Source: Cryptomeria japonica (taxonomy: Eukaryota > Streptophyta > Pinopsida > Cupressales > Cupressaceae). From it: a stretch of 64,000 nucleotides of DNA. The position numbers were made by a program, and so were the translations under genes. Of the stretch, positions 23,416-36,133 are shown one piece after another. Location of the stretch: the NCBI RefSeq assembly GCF_030272615.1, contig NC_081407.1, positions 379,579,179-379,643,178 of the forward strand, read 5' to 3'. Below the pieces are notes generated by a model. It was not told the origin of the DNA, did no database searches, and saw only the letters and a program-made list of their open reading frames with translations. The first letter of the stretch is position 1; every line of letters starts with the position of its first letter.

Positions 23416-23785
23416 TGCTACCAGATTTTATTCTCCTAAGCAATAAGCTATTAACACAAATTTAATTGTTTTTTAACACATAAGTCAGGAATAGTCGTAC
23501 GAAAGACTCTATTGTAGATCAACTACAAATTGAATATAACTAGCACTTGCACCAAAACAAAGGTGCAATGATTAGCCAATTGTAAAATATAATATCCAAG
23601 TGACATGAAGTAATCTATCAGTTTTTAAACAACCTTTTTTGGAATTAAATAAACTTGTAAAGATTTAGATGTTTAAAATTGTGAACAAATATAATTATAG
23701 AGATATGTATTCATTCATTCAATATTCTATTATTCTGACATATAACTTTTATTTTGTTTTACAATGATCATTGTTGTAGTCTTAT

Positions 23786-24258
23786 TTATTCTTGCTTCCT
23801 AATGATTGTATATGGGTTGTTCCGCATTTTACAATATCTTTCAAAGGAGAATCCAGGTTCTATATGAAGACCGTGTAATGTTTTAACTCTGGATATGGCT
23901 ATAAATGTCAAGCCTTGCCTTTCAGTAGCTCCTATATCAATTGTCGCCTTCTGGAGTGTTAAACCTTGAGATTTGTGGACTGTTATGGCCCATGCCATCT
24001 TAAGAAGGATTTGTCTTCTATTTCCCAGTGATATTGGAGTTATTGGTAAAAGTTTTGGATATGTTGGATTCCATGATGGCCCAGTATAGTTATTACTTCT
24101 TGTTATTACATATGCTGGAATATCTAGTGGCTTGGAGCTATATGCATACACAATGTCGACTACTTCTCCTAGAGCCCCATTTAAGAGGCCTGCTTTGGTT
24201 CATATATTAGTTGTTAGAATTATTTGTTGGCCTTTACATAATAGAATTTTCTTTTCAA
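23786..24258 (-). pseudogene. Helitron helicase, C-terminal part
   Basis: Resumes the Rep/helicase beyond the LTR insertion. It reads AGLLNGALGEVVDIVYAY, then LLKMAWAITVHKSQGLT and FIAISRVKTLHGL, which are the last conserved motifs (V-VI) of PIF1-family helicases, and ends at a stop at 23786. An in-frame stop lies near 24202, just upstream of AGLLNGALG. The coding flank at 24258 meets the coding flank at 31759 once the LTR element and one GTTGT copy are set aside, so the split was made by the insertion and is not an intron. Confidence 0.85.
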
Positions 24259-24263
24259 GTTGT

Positions 24264-25326
24264 TGTTAGGCCCAATATGGAAAGCCAATGTACTGAGAGG
24301 GGAGGGGTGAATCAGTACTTCAAAACTTTTCTTTTGTAATAACCTTACTATTATACATAAACAAAATAGTGCAGTAACATATAACAAAACTATAATCAAC
24401 AGATAACATTCATACATGATTCACTCCATAACACATATATTTTGGTCACGCAGAAACTCTTGGTTAGAGAGAAAAACTGTGGTGAGGATGGCACCCACAA
24501 CTTCACTACTGCAATAATAAAGAGTGCTCAGTTAGAGCCACATTTAGCTATTTCTGATAGCTTACCCTATTAGGAGTATTAAGATCAGTTAGATCTACCT
24601 TGCTAAAGGATTTTACAACACTATATAAGTGTAGCACCTGGTTAAGGGATTTACAATTTATAGACTTGGTTAGAGTCATTTACCCTGTTAAAGGTTTCTC
24701 TTACAACTTCAAAATATTACAATAGAATCATTACAAATATCTACAACTTTACATCTGAAATGCTATAGCAGATTATATTTCTCATGTATCACATACGTCT
24801 TGCTTCATACATGCATGCACACACATTTCTCACATTCACACCTTTTTACTAACCCTAAATTCATGTTGTATAAATAAACTTCTTATGTCGATGATCCGAT
24901 TCATTGCTTCGATCTTACAAACATGATTTCTCAAATAAATAACCATGCAAAATATTTCATTAGTTAGATGACCTCAAAATTATACAAAATTTGTATGTGT
25001 AATTTCCAATGTGATAACGGTTATGTGTGCCTCGATCTTGTAACACGTTTTCATATGTGTGTCCAGGTTCAATGAATTTGGTAACATGTTTCACTTGGTG
25101 TATATCAACTCGGTGTATTATCTTTACTGCTCAGTAGACATGAAATAGCACTCGGTAGACAGCTCAGTGTATACTAGGCTTTGTGACTGTTTTCCTTCTG
25201 TAACTAACTAGACTGTTCATACCGACTTCTCTATGTGTACCAACTGCATGATTCGGTAATATTAACCGACTAGAATATAGAATGACTTTGTATATAAAAC
25301 TAATGGCAATTTGATAAGTAGTAACA
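24264..25326 (-). repeat. 3' LTR of the pol-less element
   Basis: 1063 bp, about 150 bp shorter than its partner at 30539-31753. It carries the GAGAGGGGAGGGGTGAATCA block near its start; a similar block begins the LTR at 62200. Confidence 0.9.
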
Positions 25327-25879
25327 ACCTCCCCTTTTGACATTAGTTGAGATGTTTGACAAAACTACTTTCAAAGTCATTACTCAAAAATCTGTATACA
25401 TTACAAAATTGACTAAACATGTAGTATATACATTAGTCATTGAAATAGTATAATCAAATATATTCCCCTTATCAATATGTTGTACAAAACTCTGTAATCA
25501 CTGTTCTTTCCTCTGTTCATGCTTAGTTCACTGCTCTTGGATACTCTGCATATTCTACTCATTCTCTACTCAGTATACTCCCCTTGTATACTACACTCCA
25601 GTTGTTTGATACTTTGAATACTATACACTACTCATGATATACTCTATTATACTCCCCCTTTTTGACAAACATCAAAATTTAGTTACCATTGGGAGGTGGC
25701 AACTGATCAAAAATGGATTTGTACTTTGTCTGGGCATCGGTGAGGGTGACAAAAAGTGCATCCTTGACACTATCCATTAAAGAATTCTGAGCATTAATAT
25801 TAGCCAATAATGAAATTAAGCCATCTAAAGTGCTTCCTTCTTTGGTAGTAGAGAGAGAAGTGGCTCGGTTTAGCTGTTC

Positions 25880-28800
25880 TTAAACGGATGAAAGATGAGG
25901 AAGGAATAATGTTTGAAGTGTCATTATGTCCATCCTGATCTTGTCTTCTTCATTCCTTAGTTCCAATTGTTGAGCCATGAGTTGTTGTAGCTTGGTATAA
26001 AAATTCTGAACTGAATTGGGCTCGGGGGTCAACTTATTTGAGAGATCGGTGATCTCTTTCTCAATTGCTTTATTTTTATTCTTAATGTCCTTAAGGAATA
26101 AAGAAAATGTGCAGAGTTTCTGAAATAATGAAAGAATGTTCTTGAGTTGAGGAGACAACTCAGCAATAAATTTGACAAGTTTTACCTTGCCAACAGTAAT
26201 TGATTTCTGTACTTCCTCTATCATTTTAGCAGTTAGCTCCTTGTCTTTTAGTTTGCTCAAGTATTTGGATGCATCTACTCTAGATGTCTCAATCTGATTT
26301 AGGAGTTCATCCAATTGAATATGGATGGCTGCATGGGTTGACACTGTAGTTGAAGGTAGCATATCTGATAGTAAGGTCTTTACCTTCTGAAGTACTTTAT
26401 TCTTCCTTTGTATGGCTAGTTGCTTCTCTTCTTTGGCCTTTGCTTTGCACAGTTCACCGAATTCATTAAGTGCTTGCCCTTTCAGTTTGGAGATGTCTAC
26501 ATTGGGCAACACTATTGGTTTTGATAAATCAATTTTGAAACTGTGCTTTTTCAACTTCTTTTCTTTACCTTTCACTGGGTGAACCACTACTATAGCTTGA
26601 GAGGCTTGAGGACCCTCGGTAGGTTGCTCGGTAGAGACAACACTTTTGTCAGTTTCTTTAGCCTCGGTAGTGTCCTTCGGTGTCTCGGTGCTTGGTGTCT
26701 TAGTTGTAACATTTTTCGTGCTAGAAGGTTCTTGAGAGGTTGGTTCTTGTGAAGTACCTTCTGCTATAGACTTTTGACCTTTGGTGCCTTCACCTATAGC
26801 CTGAGGAGCTTTGGTTGCAGCAGGTTGATTGATCGGTGGGTAAGGCTGAACTTGTTTCAAAATAGATTCACCGGAGACAAGTTTTGCATAAGCATTGCCT
26901 TCTATCATTTCTTGTTCAGGTGCCTCTACATCCATGATATCTTCATCTATTTGAATGGTGTCTCCAGGGTCTTGCTCAGTGACATCAGGCTCTTGGTCGA
27001 TGACATCGACTATGTCCACTATAGATTGTTCACCAGCATTCTTTCTTCGAAAGATGGTCTTCCATTGCTCTTTTGTTTCCTTCTCTACCTCTATATACAA
27101 GCCATTCATCAATTTCAAGGCCTTTTGTTTTACTGTAAATTGAGTTTGGCTATTTGTCAAATGTTCTTTTATTTCATCAACTGACATATCAGGAAAGAGA
27201 TGCACCAAACTTCTTTCTCTGATTTGTTTCTCTGAGTCTAGGGCATATTGCCATCTGGTTTCAATATGTGCATATAATTCCTTAGGAATAGAATTACATA
27301 CTTCTAATGGTACCACTCAGAATTTGAGAAGTGTGCAAATGACAGCTTCTTCAATTTGCCTCTTTTCATCAGCTGATCTGGATTCATATTTAACAAATCT
27401 GAATCCACCAAATCCACCATATTCCTTTAGATTATTACAAAAAATTTCTACACTATGTACATCTACTTTCTTGCTTTTCACAATCTAAAATTTATTTGCA
27501 TCTTCATATTCGGTATCACTCGACTCTTTTGGCAAAATGAGTCTCCGAGTAGATTTTTTGTAAGTTCTAGTTACCTTAGGAACTAAAAGAATCTTTTGTT
27601 TCTTACTCGGTGATGCAGTAGATGCCCTTGTGTTAGGTCTCTTTGTTGGAGGGGTCAGTAGGATCATTGAAGTGTCCTGTTTCTTTCTCTTCAATACTTT
27701 TCCCTTAGGCAATTTGATGCTAAGTGTTATGGCTGCTTCTTGGGCTTCTATCTCCTCTTCAGTGATGGCTAGAACTCCTTTGACAGGTGTCGAGGAAGAC
27801 TCTTCTCCAAATTTCTTAGTTAATGCCTTAATCATCTTTGTAGCTTTTCTTGTAGCCTTAGGTACTACAATGGTCATTTTTACTTTTTCTTTCCTTTCTT
27901 CATAGGTTCCATACCTCAGCTCGGTAGTATGCCTTAGCAATGATAGATAGGCATCGATTTGTTGTTGTGTGATATCAAAATCAATCTTGTAACCCATAGG
28001 TGACAAAGATTGAGTCCTCGGTTTCGTAGCATTCACATAACAGTAATCAGTGTCTACCTCAAAACATATTTCATCTTTGTATTTTTCTACCAGCTGTGGT
28101 GGAATCCGGTACCTATTATACATTTTTTCTTGGAACTTGCTGAAGTAATCATCCATTATATCATTAAAGTTATCACCTAACTTCTTGATGAAGTCATTGA
28201 TCTGATGGGTGATTGGTTGGTGTAGTTCCCAAACAACTTTACTGACTGTTGCAAAAAACTTCTCAAAGTAGAAAAACATACACACAAGTAGTGATCCAAA
28301 TTTTAGAGTGTTTGCCAAGTTGTTCTTCTTCAGCTTCCTGATTGTGTTCATATTTTCAAACAAGTTCTTCAGCAATACTTCACACAAGTCAACTTTCATG
28401 CCTTTCTTAACAATTTTGTATGCTAAGTCCACTGTTGCATAGGGTACACTGTTTTCCCTTGCCGATTGGAAGAAACAGTAACCAATTACTCTGATGGCGA
28501 ATTTGAGTTCAGGATCAGTAACATTGTTCAACTTCAGACCTCTGTAATCTGATTCAACTCCAGTCAAACTGATCAATTCTTTCTGTGATATCATTTTTTG
28601 TGCTTGGGCATGATCATAGATAGGGTAACCAGTGATCAGATGAATGATTTCTTTAGTGATCTTAAATGGTTGCTCTTGTAGCCACATGAAATCATCATGC
28701 ACTCAGCTTAGTACAAAATTGACCCACTAGGGTTTGAACACACAAGGATAGGTTAGGGCTTCAGTCAATCCCTTGATTTTGATATGCTCATACTTGTTAT

Positions 28801-29092
28801 CCATTTTACCATCTGTGCACAATTCATCATATGCATCCTTGATCTCAACATGACCAAGTTCTTCAACATGACATTTTGTGAAGAAGCTCACATCCTCGAC
28901 TAACAAGACTCGATCCGGGATGAGTGAAAAAGCAGTCTTGTCATCTGGTTCAGATGCAATTTTGGGAGTCATAGAGTATTTTAGTGAGGGCTTTTCTACA
29001 TTAGTGACAACAATGGGGTCTTGGATCTTAGATGCCATTTTGATTTTAGATAAAAATTGGCACAGGAACCTTAGGGTTTGAGAACTTAACAA
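25880..29092 (-). pseudogene. Long protein of unknown family in the pol-less element
   Basis: About 3.2 kb of minus-strand coding sequence in long open stretches. The start (about 29092-28700) is acidic and mixed. The middle (about 28700-27900) is a compact, conserved-looking domain with MWLQEQPFKITKEIIHLI and LKFAIRVIGYCFFQSAREN. Next come a Lys-rich basic segment (about 27860-27490), a Thr/Pro/Glu-rich linker (about 26860-26560), and a long heptad-like helical tail (about 26560-25900) that should form coiled coil. No zinc knuckle, protease, integrase or reverse transcriptase motif is present. It could be a diverged capsid-like protein or an extra gene carried by this family. About two or three breaks, so treated as a fossil. 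Confidence 0.6.
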
Positions 29093-29588
29093 ACGGCAGA
29101 CGCTTCACATTCAGCAGATAACAACTTAATGAGTTCGGTAAACCAGCTTAGCAATGCGATGAGATTCGATGTAAATACCTTGGATTTTGCTTTGAAGATG
29201 GTTTGATCGCCTTGATTCGCTCTGCTCTACTTCTTGAAAACTTGGTGAATGAAAATGACCACGAAAAACCTTTTAAGTACTCAAAAATACCTTATCGGGC
29301 TCCGTGCAAGTTAGGTCAAAGACATCAAATGCACTCAGTTCACTTAACTTTCTTTCCCTTTTTTTTGTGCTTTAACCGAGTAACCAGATTTCCTTCATAT
29401 ACTAACTTGACAGGCTTCCTGAATTCACCAACTTAATAGTTTTCCTGTAAAGTGCTCCAAAAACCTTGATAGAATTTCAAACTTACTCCTACATCTTACT
29501 ATGCAGATTTTGAATTCAGTACATACTTAAATAGGAACTGTTTAAGATTTAACCTTGTGAGAATGCAGTCCCTTCATACCTTTACCGA

Positions 29589-30316
29589 TTAATTTGGAGT
29601 GGGAGCACCTAACTCGGTAGGTAAGGTTCTTTCTTCATTTGACATAATTTCCTTCTTTCTCCAAATCATCTTTAATTTTTCTTTTATTTCCTTAGTGTCT
29701 TCTTTAGGTTGATCTCTGCAATCTCCAGCTAAATGTCCATCTTTGTGACAATGAAAACATGCCATACCAGGATTTCTCCATGATCTTCGGTTATTCATTC
29801 CAATCCTTATAAAGCAGTTGGCACTTATATGCCCATATCTTCCACAACATTCACACCATATCCTTGTATTGTAATCCCATGGTACTACAGAATATTGTTG
29901 GTAAGGATCTGTGTGAGTTTGGTAACCTCTAGTAAGTGCTCGGTGTGCAGACCATATGTGGTTCTTTTGCTTAAACCAACACTTCTCAGTACTATGTCCA
30001 TAACTATTGCAGTTTTTGCAAAACCCTTTGAATTTTGCCTTCTGATAATTGTTAACAGACTTTGTCCTACATTGACTAGATGTGTGACCATATTTATTGC
30101 AATTGTAACAATAACCATTGGTCTTGGTGGTATTCAGTTGCTTACCTTTTCTGATTTGACACATATTGGTAGTATGAACTTGATTTCCATAGTAGTAGCA
30201 AGTAGGATTCTTCCTTTTGATGTTATTCCTTTTTCCAACTTGTTTTGATGATTCTCCTCTCTCGGTAGTGTAGATTCCCTTCTCGGTAGAGTCTTTTCCT
30301 TTGTAACCGAGTCCAC
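29589..30316 (-). pseudogene. CCHC zinc-knuckle gag-like protein of the pol-less element
   Basis: First coding segment after the primer site. It contains at least four CX2CX4HX4C knuckles in tandem: CYNCNKYGHTSSQC, CKNCNSYGHSTEKC, CECCGRYGHISANC and CFHCHKDGHLAGDC. Multi-knuckle arrays bind nucleic acid and in LTR elements usually form the nucleocapsid end of gag. A coiled-coil-like segment precedes them (about 30480-30330, with YLQEELETELEIEKKSKET). A host CNBP-type gene is unlikely because the segment lies between the primer site and the other coding region of the element. Broken fossil. Confidence 0.7.
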
Positions 30317-30538
30317 CTTCTTTGTAGGGTCATCTTGTGTTCAGTTTCTTATCCAACATCTTTGATGCTTCATAACTCTTCTTCAGTGTTTCCTTGGATT
30401 TCTTTTCTATTTCAAGTTCAGTCTCTAGCTCTTCTTGTAGATACACAATCCTCTGAGATTGTTTATAGCATTCCATTGATAAGATCTTTCTCTTTAGGTA
30501 GTTAAACCCTTTTCCAAGATTCAAGCTCTGATACCAAC

Positions 30539-31753
30539 TGTTAGGCCCAATATGGAAAGCTAATGTACTGAGAGGGGAGGGGTGAATCAGTACTTGAAAA
30601 CCTTTCTTTTGTAATAACCTTACTGTGATACATAAAAAAAATAGTGCAGTAACATATAACAAAACTATAATCAACAGATAACATTCATACATGATTCACT
30701 CCATAACACATATATTTTGGTCACACAGAAACTCTTGGTTAGAGAGAAAAACTGCGGTGGGGATGGCACCCACAACTTCACTACTGCAATAATAAAGAGT
30801 GCTCGGTTAGAGCTACTTTTACCTATTTCTGATAGCTTACCCTATTAGGAGTATTAAGATCAGTTAGATCTACCTTGCTAAAGGATTTTACAACACTATA
30901 TAAGTGTAGCACCTGGTTAAAGGATTTACAATTTATAGACTTGGTTAGAGTCTTTTACCCTGTTAAAGGTTTCTCTTACAACTTCAAAATATTACAATAG
31001 AATCATTACAAATATCTGCAACTTTACATCTGAAATGCTCTAGCAAATTCAATGTGCTCAAAATAAGATTACCTTGCTTATAGCATACCTCGATAACTCA
31101 TAAAGTAACTCAGTAAACCCTTCTGTTTACTCTGTTCCTCGACTGTTCTCTGATAACCTTCTCGGTGACCTCTGTGTCTCTATAATAGTCATAATACTCT
31201 ATGATTTCTCATGTATCACATAAGTCATGCTTCATACACGCATGCACACACATTTCTCACATTCACACCCTTTTACTAACCCTAAATTCATGCTGTATAA
31301 ATTGACTTCTTATGTCGGTGATCCGATTCATTGCTTCGATCTTACAAACATGATTTCTCGAATAAATAATCATGCAAAATATTTCATTGGTTAGATGACC
31401 TCAAAATTATACAAAATCTGTATGTGCAATTTCCAATGTGATAACGGTTCTGTGTGCCTCAATCTTGTAACACGTTTTCATATGTGTCTCCAGGTTCAAT
31501 GAATCTAGTAACATGTTTTCACTTAGTGTATATCAACTCTGTGTATTATCTTTACTGCTTGGTAGACATGAAATAACACTCGGTAGACAGCTCAGTGTAT
31601 ACTGGGCTTTGTGACTGTTTTCCTTCTGTAACCGACTAGACTATTCATACCGACTTCTCTGTGTGTACCGACTGCATGATTCGTAATATTAATCGACTAG
31701 AATATAGAATGACTTTGTATATAAAACTAATGGCAATTTGATAAGTAGTAACA
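30539..31753 (-). repeat. 5' LTR of the pol-less element
   Basis: 1215 bp partner of 24264-25326, and the longer copy. On the minus strand it is followed at once by the initiator-Met tRNA primer site. Its outer edge abuts GTTGT. Confidence 0.9.
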
Positions 31754-31955
31754 GTTGTTCATCCTCAAATTCACCATTTGGCCGACTTCGAACATTTGTA
31801 GCTTCACTAATTGCAAATGGATGATTTAATTTTCATAACATTTTTTTGTTATGGCTCTTTACCATGTCGTTTGTAGAAAATAGGTGTGTTGATTTGTTAA
31901 ATTCTTCATTCTGAATGGGAGTAAGCTCCTTGCTTGTGCGTCTCATCAACAATTG

Positions 31956-34900
31956 CTAATCATCCTGTTCTAGTTGTGCATTCCGTATGTTGGTAAGGAT
32001 TTTTCTGAATCTTGCTTGCGCTAGTTCTATACCCTGTTGGTGGAACACTGTTTGTAAGGTTACTATTGTCGTAAATAGGTTCCATAGTTCTATGGCACTT
32101 GAGCATGAAGCATAGATAGGCCTGTCCATTACCGGTGGTAATTGTGCAAGGTCACCAATCAAAATTATGGATATCCCTCCAAATGGTAAATGTTGTCTAT
32201 TTGGGAAAGCTTCACGTAGTCTCGTGTCTATTCGTAGAAGTAGTTTTGGTCCTATGAAGCTCATCTGATCAATGATAATGTATCGTACATATTTCATGTC
32301 TTCTTGGAGCACGGTCAATGCTTGGCCTTGCAATGGGTGCATATCTTTAATAGGGATTTTCAGTGCTGAGTGTATTACTGTTGCATTCATGTTAAATGCA
32401 GTTGTTCCTGTTGGAGCCAGTGTAAGGATTTGATGCCTATAAGGAGTGTTTCCTTGAAGTGCATTCCTTATACAATTGATCAAATAAGATTTCCCTATGC
32501 CTATTGTTCCCTGTATAATCATATATAATGCTTCATTAATAACGTTGTTACTATGATTCATGATTATTGCCAATGCTTTCTTTTGTTCTGTTGATAAGGT
32601 CCTTTATGGTATTTTGTCAACAAATGGTATAGGTTCATTTGGGCAATGATTTTTTGCCATAGCTATGAATTGTAATGCCATATCATGTAGATCATTCGGC
32701 ACTGTTATTTCATCCCATATGTAATTACGATCAAAATCATGCCTTCCAAGCATTTCATTTTTATCTATGTCCATATGACCTGTTATTCCCATTCGTGAGA
32801 GTAATTCCCATTCTTGCATTTCCATTACAATTCCTGTGTCTATATTATTCTCGTTGTCTTCTTCTTCTTCAGTATTCGGTTCTTGTTCAGTGGTATGATT
32901 GACATGCCATACACTATAGCTATTTTCATTCATTTGATTCCAATTTGCAATTATTGTCTCACGGTCAAGGCCTATCTCTTGTTTTATGTTTCGAAAGTGC
33001 TTATATAGAAGTAACTCACTCCACCAAAAATTTTCAAAGATTTCCGAATCTTGTTGTGGAATGCTATAGAATTTCGGGAAAACATTCACAATTGCTTTTA
33101 TTGTTCTTTATTTCCATTTGGAACCTTTACGAGTTGTTGCATAGGAGTAAGATCTTGTAGATTCTAATAGTGATGTACTTTCCATTTCTACTGGGTGTTC
33201 TATATAAGAATCTAGATAACTAAGCTCCAATATTTTTTCATTCCCTTTTGTTCTTATTTGGCGTAGCACTTTTCGACCAACATTCAAGGTTGTGAAAGAT
33301 ATGTTGCACACAACAAGGGGCAATTTCTATAGCATGTGGCATGTTTCTTGTGCACCAATATCACGTTCAACTAGAAGTTTTGAAAGGAATTTTCTATGTG
33401 CAGTTACTGCAGCATCTCCTATCTATTGGCTCATCGATATTCTTGTTAGCATATCTTTGCAACTCTCTGGAGCCCTTTCTTCTTTTGATGCATATTTGGC
33501 AATGTATTTTAAGACAAGTTGTCGTGACACAACAGGTTGGCAATCTATATTGGCTCTCAAGATCGAGATCATTTCTGGACTATGTATATTTAGCTAGTCA
33601 TCATTTCTTGTAGGTTTATACTCTTTTAAGCCATTTGTATCACATAATAATGTAGAGGTTTCTTGCTCTTTCCATCGTGCTTTATATCGACACTCTAATT
33701 TTTTTCCTTTTCTACGTAAACATGTACCCTCTTTGCACTTTGTGTGTCGCTGGACTCGATTAATTATGTTGTCATAGTCTTCTGACATGCTTGTGGCTAA
33801 TATTTCAGGAGTAGTTAAGAGGCATGGATCATCATGGGTAGAGCGATGTATGGTATTATTTCTCATTGATACTTCTCGCGTGTTCCAAGCACTAACATGC
33901 TGATGAAAGAACACTCTTACCTTTCTAACCTCGTCATTATTTTCCCAATCAAGATTGTCCATGTCTGGTGCATCTTGGAGCCAAAGGAATCCATGTATAT
34001 GGGTCATTCCTCGATGTTGCCATTCATACCTGTACTAGTAGTCTTTTGTATTCAGAAGTTTCTCGATGACTTCTTCACGGAAGATATTAAATCGTTGATG
34101 CAAGTATAGAGATGTAGTATGTGGGTTATTAATCACATTTTGTAGGCAGTGCTTGTTTGATTGCATTGCCAGAGCCATATCATCTGTCAGTAGCTACTAT
34201 AAATCTAGCCATTTTGTGTCAGCCACACTCAGTGTGAAGAATAATGTGGTGATCCTATTTAGTTAATCATGCTAGATAACTTGGAGTGACACTTATTCCA
34301 ATATGGCCTTGTCCCTCTCATTGATGACCCAAAACACATAAGCTCTTCAGCTAATTGTGTCTGGAAGAGTTTTGAGGTGTGCATGAAGGTTTTCAACAGT
34401 GGTTGGTATGTTCTCTTCTACATTTTTCTTAATGAATATCATCGCAAGTCCCTTGATGCGATGGTGCATCATAAGATTGAATATAAAATATCGAAACCTT
34501 GGATGCCTTCCATACCTTTGGTCATAAAACCGTATCAAGTGCAACACATACTCATGCATTTTTACCTCCTTTAATCATGGTTGGGATTGTAGAGCAGTTC
34601 CATTTGGAAAAGGTGTAGGGAATGCTATGTTAAGTAAGCTCTCAGTATTATATTCATTAACTGGAGATGTATCAATTGTAGGCCAAGTAATACTTTCACT
34701 TATAGTGTTTTCAAGCTCCAATGCCTGCTTTATGATTTCAAGTTCATGGTGTCTATTTGGCAACTTAGCCACAAAAGATGATGTGTTTGGTATTTCATTT
34801 TCGGATTCTTCTTCATCAGTCTGATCACTAGTATGTAGGTTTATAAATTTATCATTAGTTTTAATGGTATGTAATTTGTCAGAAATGTTTGTCCTTTTTT

Positions 34901-35633
34901 CAGGGAGTTCTAACAAGTGAGCATCATTGATTATAACATCTTTATAATATGGATTATTTTTTATTTTGTATTCCAATGCATCTCTAACATGTGATGTACT
35001 CACGTAGCATTCATAATACTGACCTTGAGTATTTAATCGACGTATTATAAGCACATCTAAGTCAGAAACTCTTCGTGGAAGCTCCTTTGCTATATTTTTT
35101 ATGTCTTGTGGGAAAATGACTGTATGTCCACTATACTTGTATTGACCTCCATTTGTATGATTCACTTGCAAGACAGGGTTTACTCTAGCAATAAGCATTT
35201 CTTCTATCTGATTTAGCCTTTTTAGGACTGTTGGCTGCTCACCAGGATCCATGTTATTGCTTACAGAGAAGCGGTGCAGACCTTTCTCATTAAAGCATCT
35301 TCTACAAGTGCTATCAAGGTTTGATGGACAAAGGAGCATGCCTAGGTAGGACTCCTTACACACATGACATGTACTTAGGTTAGCTAGAGTGTCTATTCTC
35401 TGATGAAATCTCTGCAATGCCACTGTAAACACCGGATTATCTTTGGAAGTAGGTACGTGTAGCATTTGTTGTTGGTGTTGGGTAGTTTTCTCTTCCCTTC
35501 TCAGCTGTCTACGTGTCTCAATTTGTTCTTTGTGTTGTGCATAATAATCTTGGCTTCTCTTCCAACAATTCTCTCTTCTTATTTCTATTTGCATCGGGCT
35601 AAGTTGCCTCTTTCGACTATTACAATCAGCCAT
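31956..35633 (-). pseudogene. Helitron Rep/helicase, main part
   Basis: Starts at 35633 (MADCNSRKRQLSP). The N-terminal part has a Cys-rich zinc-finger region (CHVCKESYLGM...CRRCFNEKG) followed by HRFSVSNNMDPGEQP, as in plant Helitron proteins. The Rep region has the HUH nuclease motif THIHGFLWL (about 34004-33978) and the two-tyrosine motif YIAKYASK (33506-33483), which together nick and join DNA in rolling-circle transposition. The helicase region has Walker A GTIGIGKS (about 32510-32487), then LAPTGTTAFN and Walker B YIIIDQMSFIG. The frame is broken by several stops and shifts between about 34575 and 32575, for example a TAG at 33594-33596 and stops between 34347 and 34007. The reading is then cut by the LTR element and resumes at 24258. 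Confidence 0.9.
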
Positions 35634-36133
35634 CTGTAAACAAATTCAATTTTTGTTATTGATATACACATTTTGGGGTTAGATAGTTTATAACCAGGCA
35701 ATTGAAAATCATGAATGGAAAAAAATGGTACTAATACAATATAGGTAAAGTAAAATAACAAAAAGCATCAAGTGTAACATATATATTTTTATACAAGTTT
35801 AATGAGAAAAACATAGAATCAGATATTTGGAAGAAGGTGTGTTCTGAATAATACATACAACTTTAATAAAGATATAGTTGCATTTGTCTATAAATTGAAA
35901 GTTCTCATTGTATCATATATCTATTTATACAAGTCAAATGATCAAGAAAAGAATTTAAATATTTTGGAATGAGCCATGGATTTGAGTAACACTTACAACA
36001 TTTAACAAATATATATTTACATTCGTATACAACTTATTCTTTTACAAAGTGGGTCGCAGAGGTTATATCTTGTTTTATGTTCTATGAGAAATTTACAATC
36101 ATTGTATAGGATTATTTTTTATAATTTTTCAAT

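Larger units (their letters stand above)
24264..31753 (-). mobile_element. Large LTR retrotransposon without recognisable pol
   Basis: Minus-strand element with LTRs 24264-25326 (3') and 30539-31753 (5'), ends TGTTAGGCCC...GTAGTAACA and target duplication GTTGT at 24259-24263 and 31754-31758. The primer site TGGTATCAGAGC abuts the 5' LTR (about 30524-30536), and a polypurine tract (AAAAGGGGAGGT on the minus strand) abuts the 3' LTR. The 5.2 kb interior has no protease, integrase or reverse transcriptase that I can see. It encodes a CCHC-knuckle protein and a long protein of unknown family. LTRs match at roughly 95-96%, apart from one indel of about 150 bp. Best read as a non-autonomous element dependent on a relative. 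The coding is broken, with perhaps three or more breaks. Confidence 0.9.

Noticed and set aside
29589-30316. Host CNBP-type zinc-finger gene
   Set aside because: The CCHC array lies just inside a primer site and 5' LTR, so a gag-like origin within the LTR element is more likely.
24264-31753. Segmental duplication (24264-25326 versus 30539-31753)
   Set aside because: The repeats have TG...CA-type ends and are flanked by a primer site, a polypurine tract and a target duplication, so they are LTRs.
24258-31759. Giant intron in the Helitron helicase
   Set aside because: The split is bounded by GTTGT repeats and LTRs, so it is an insertion.
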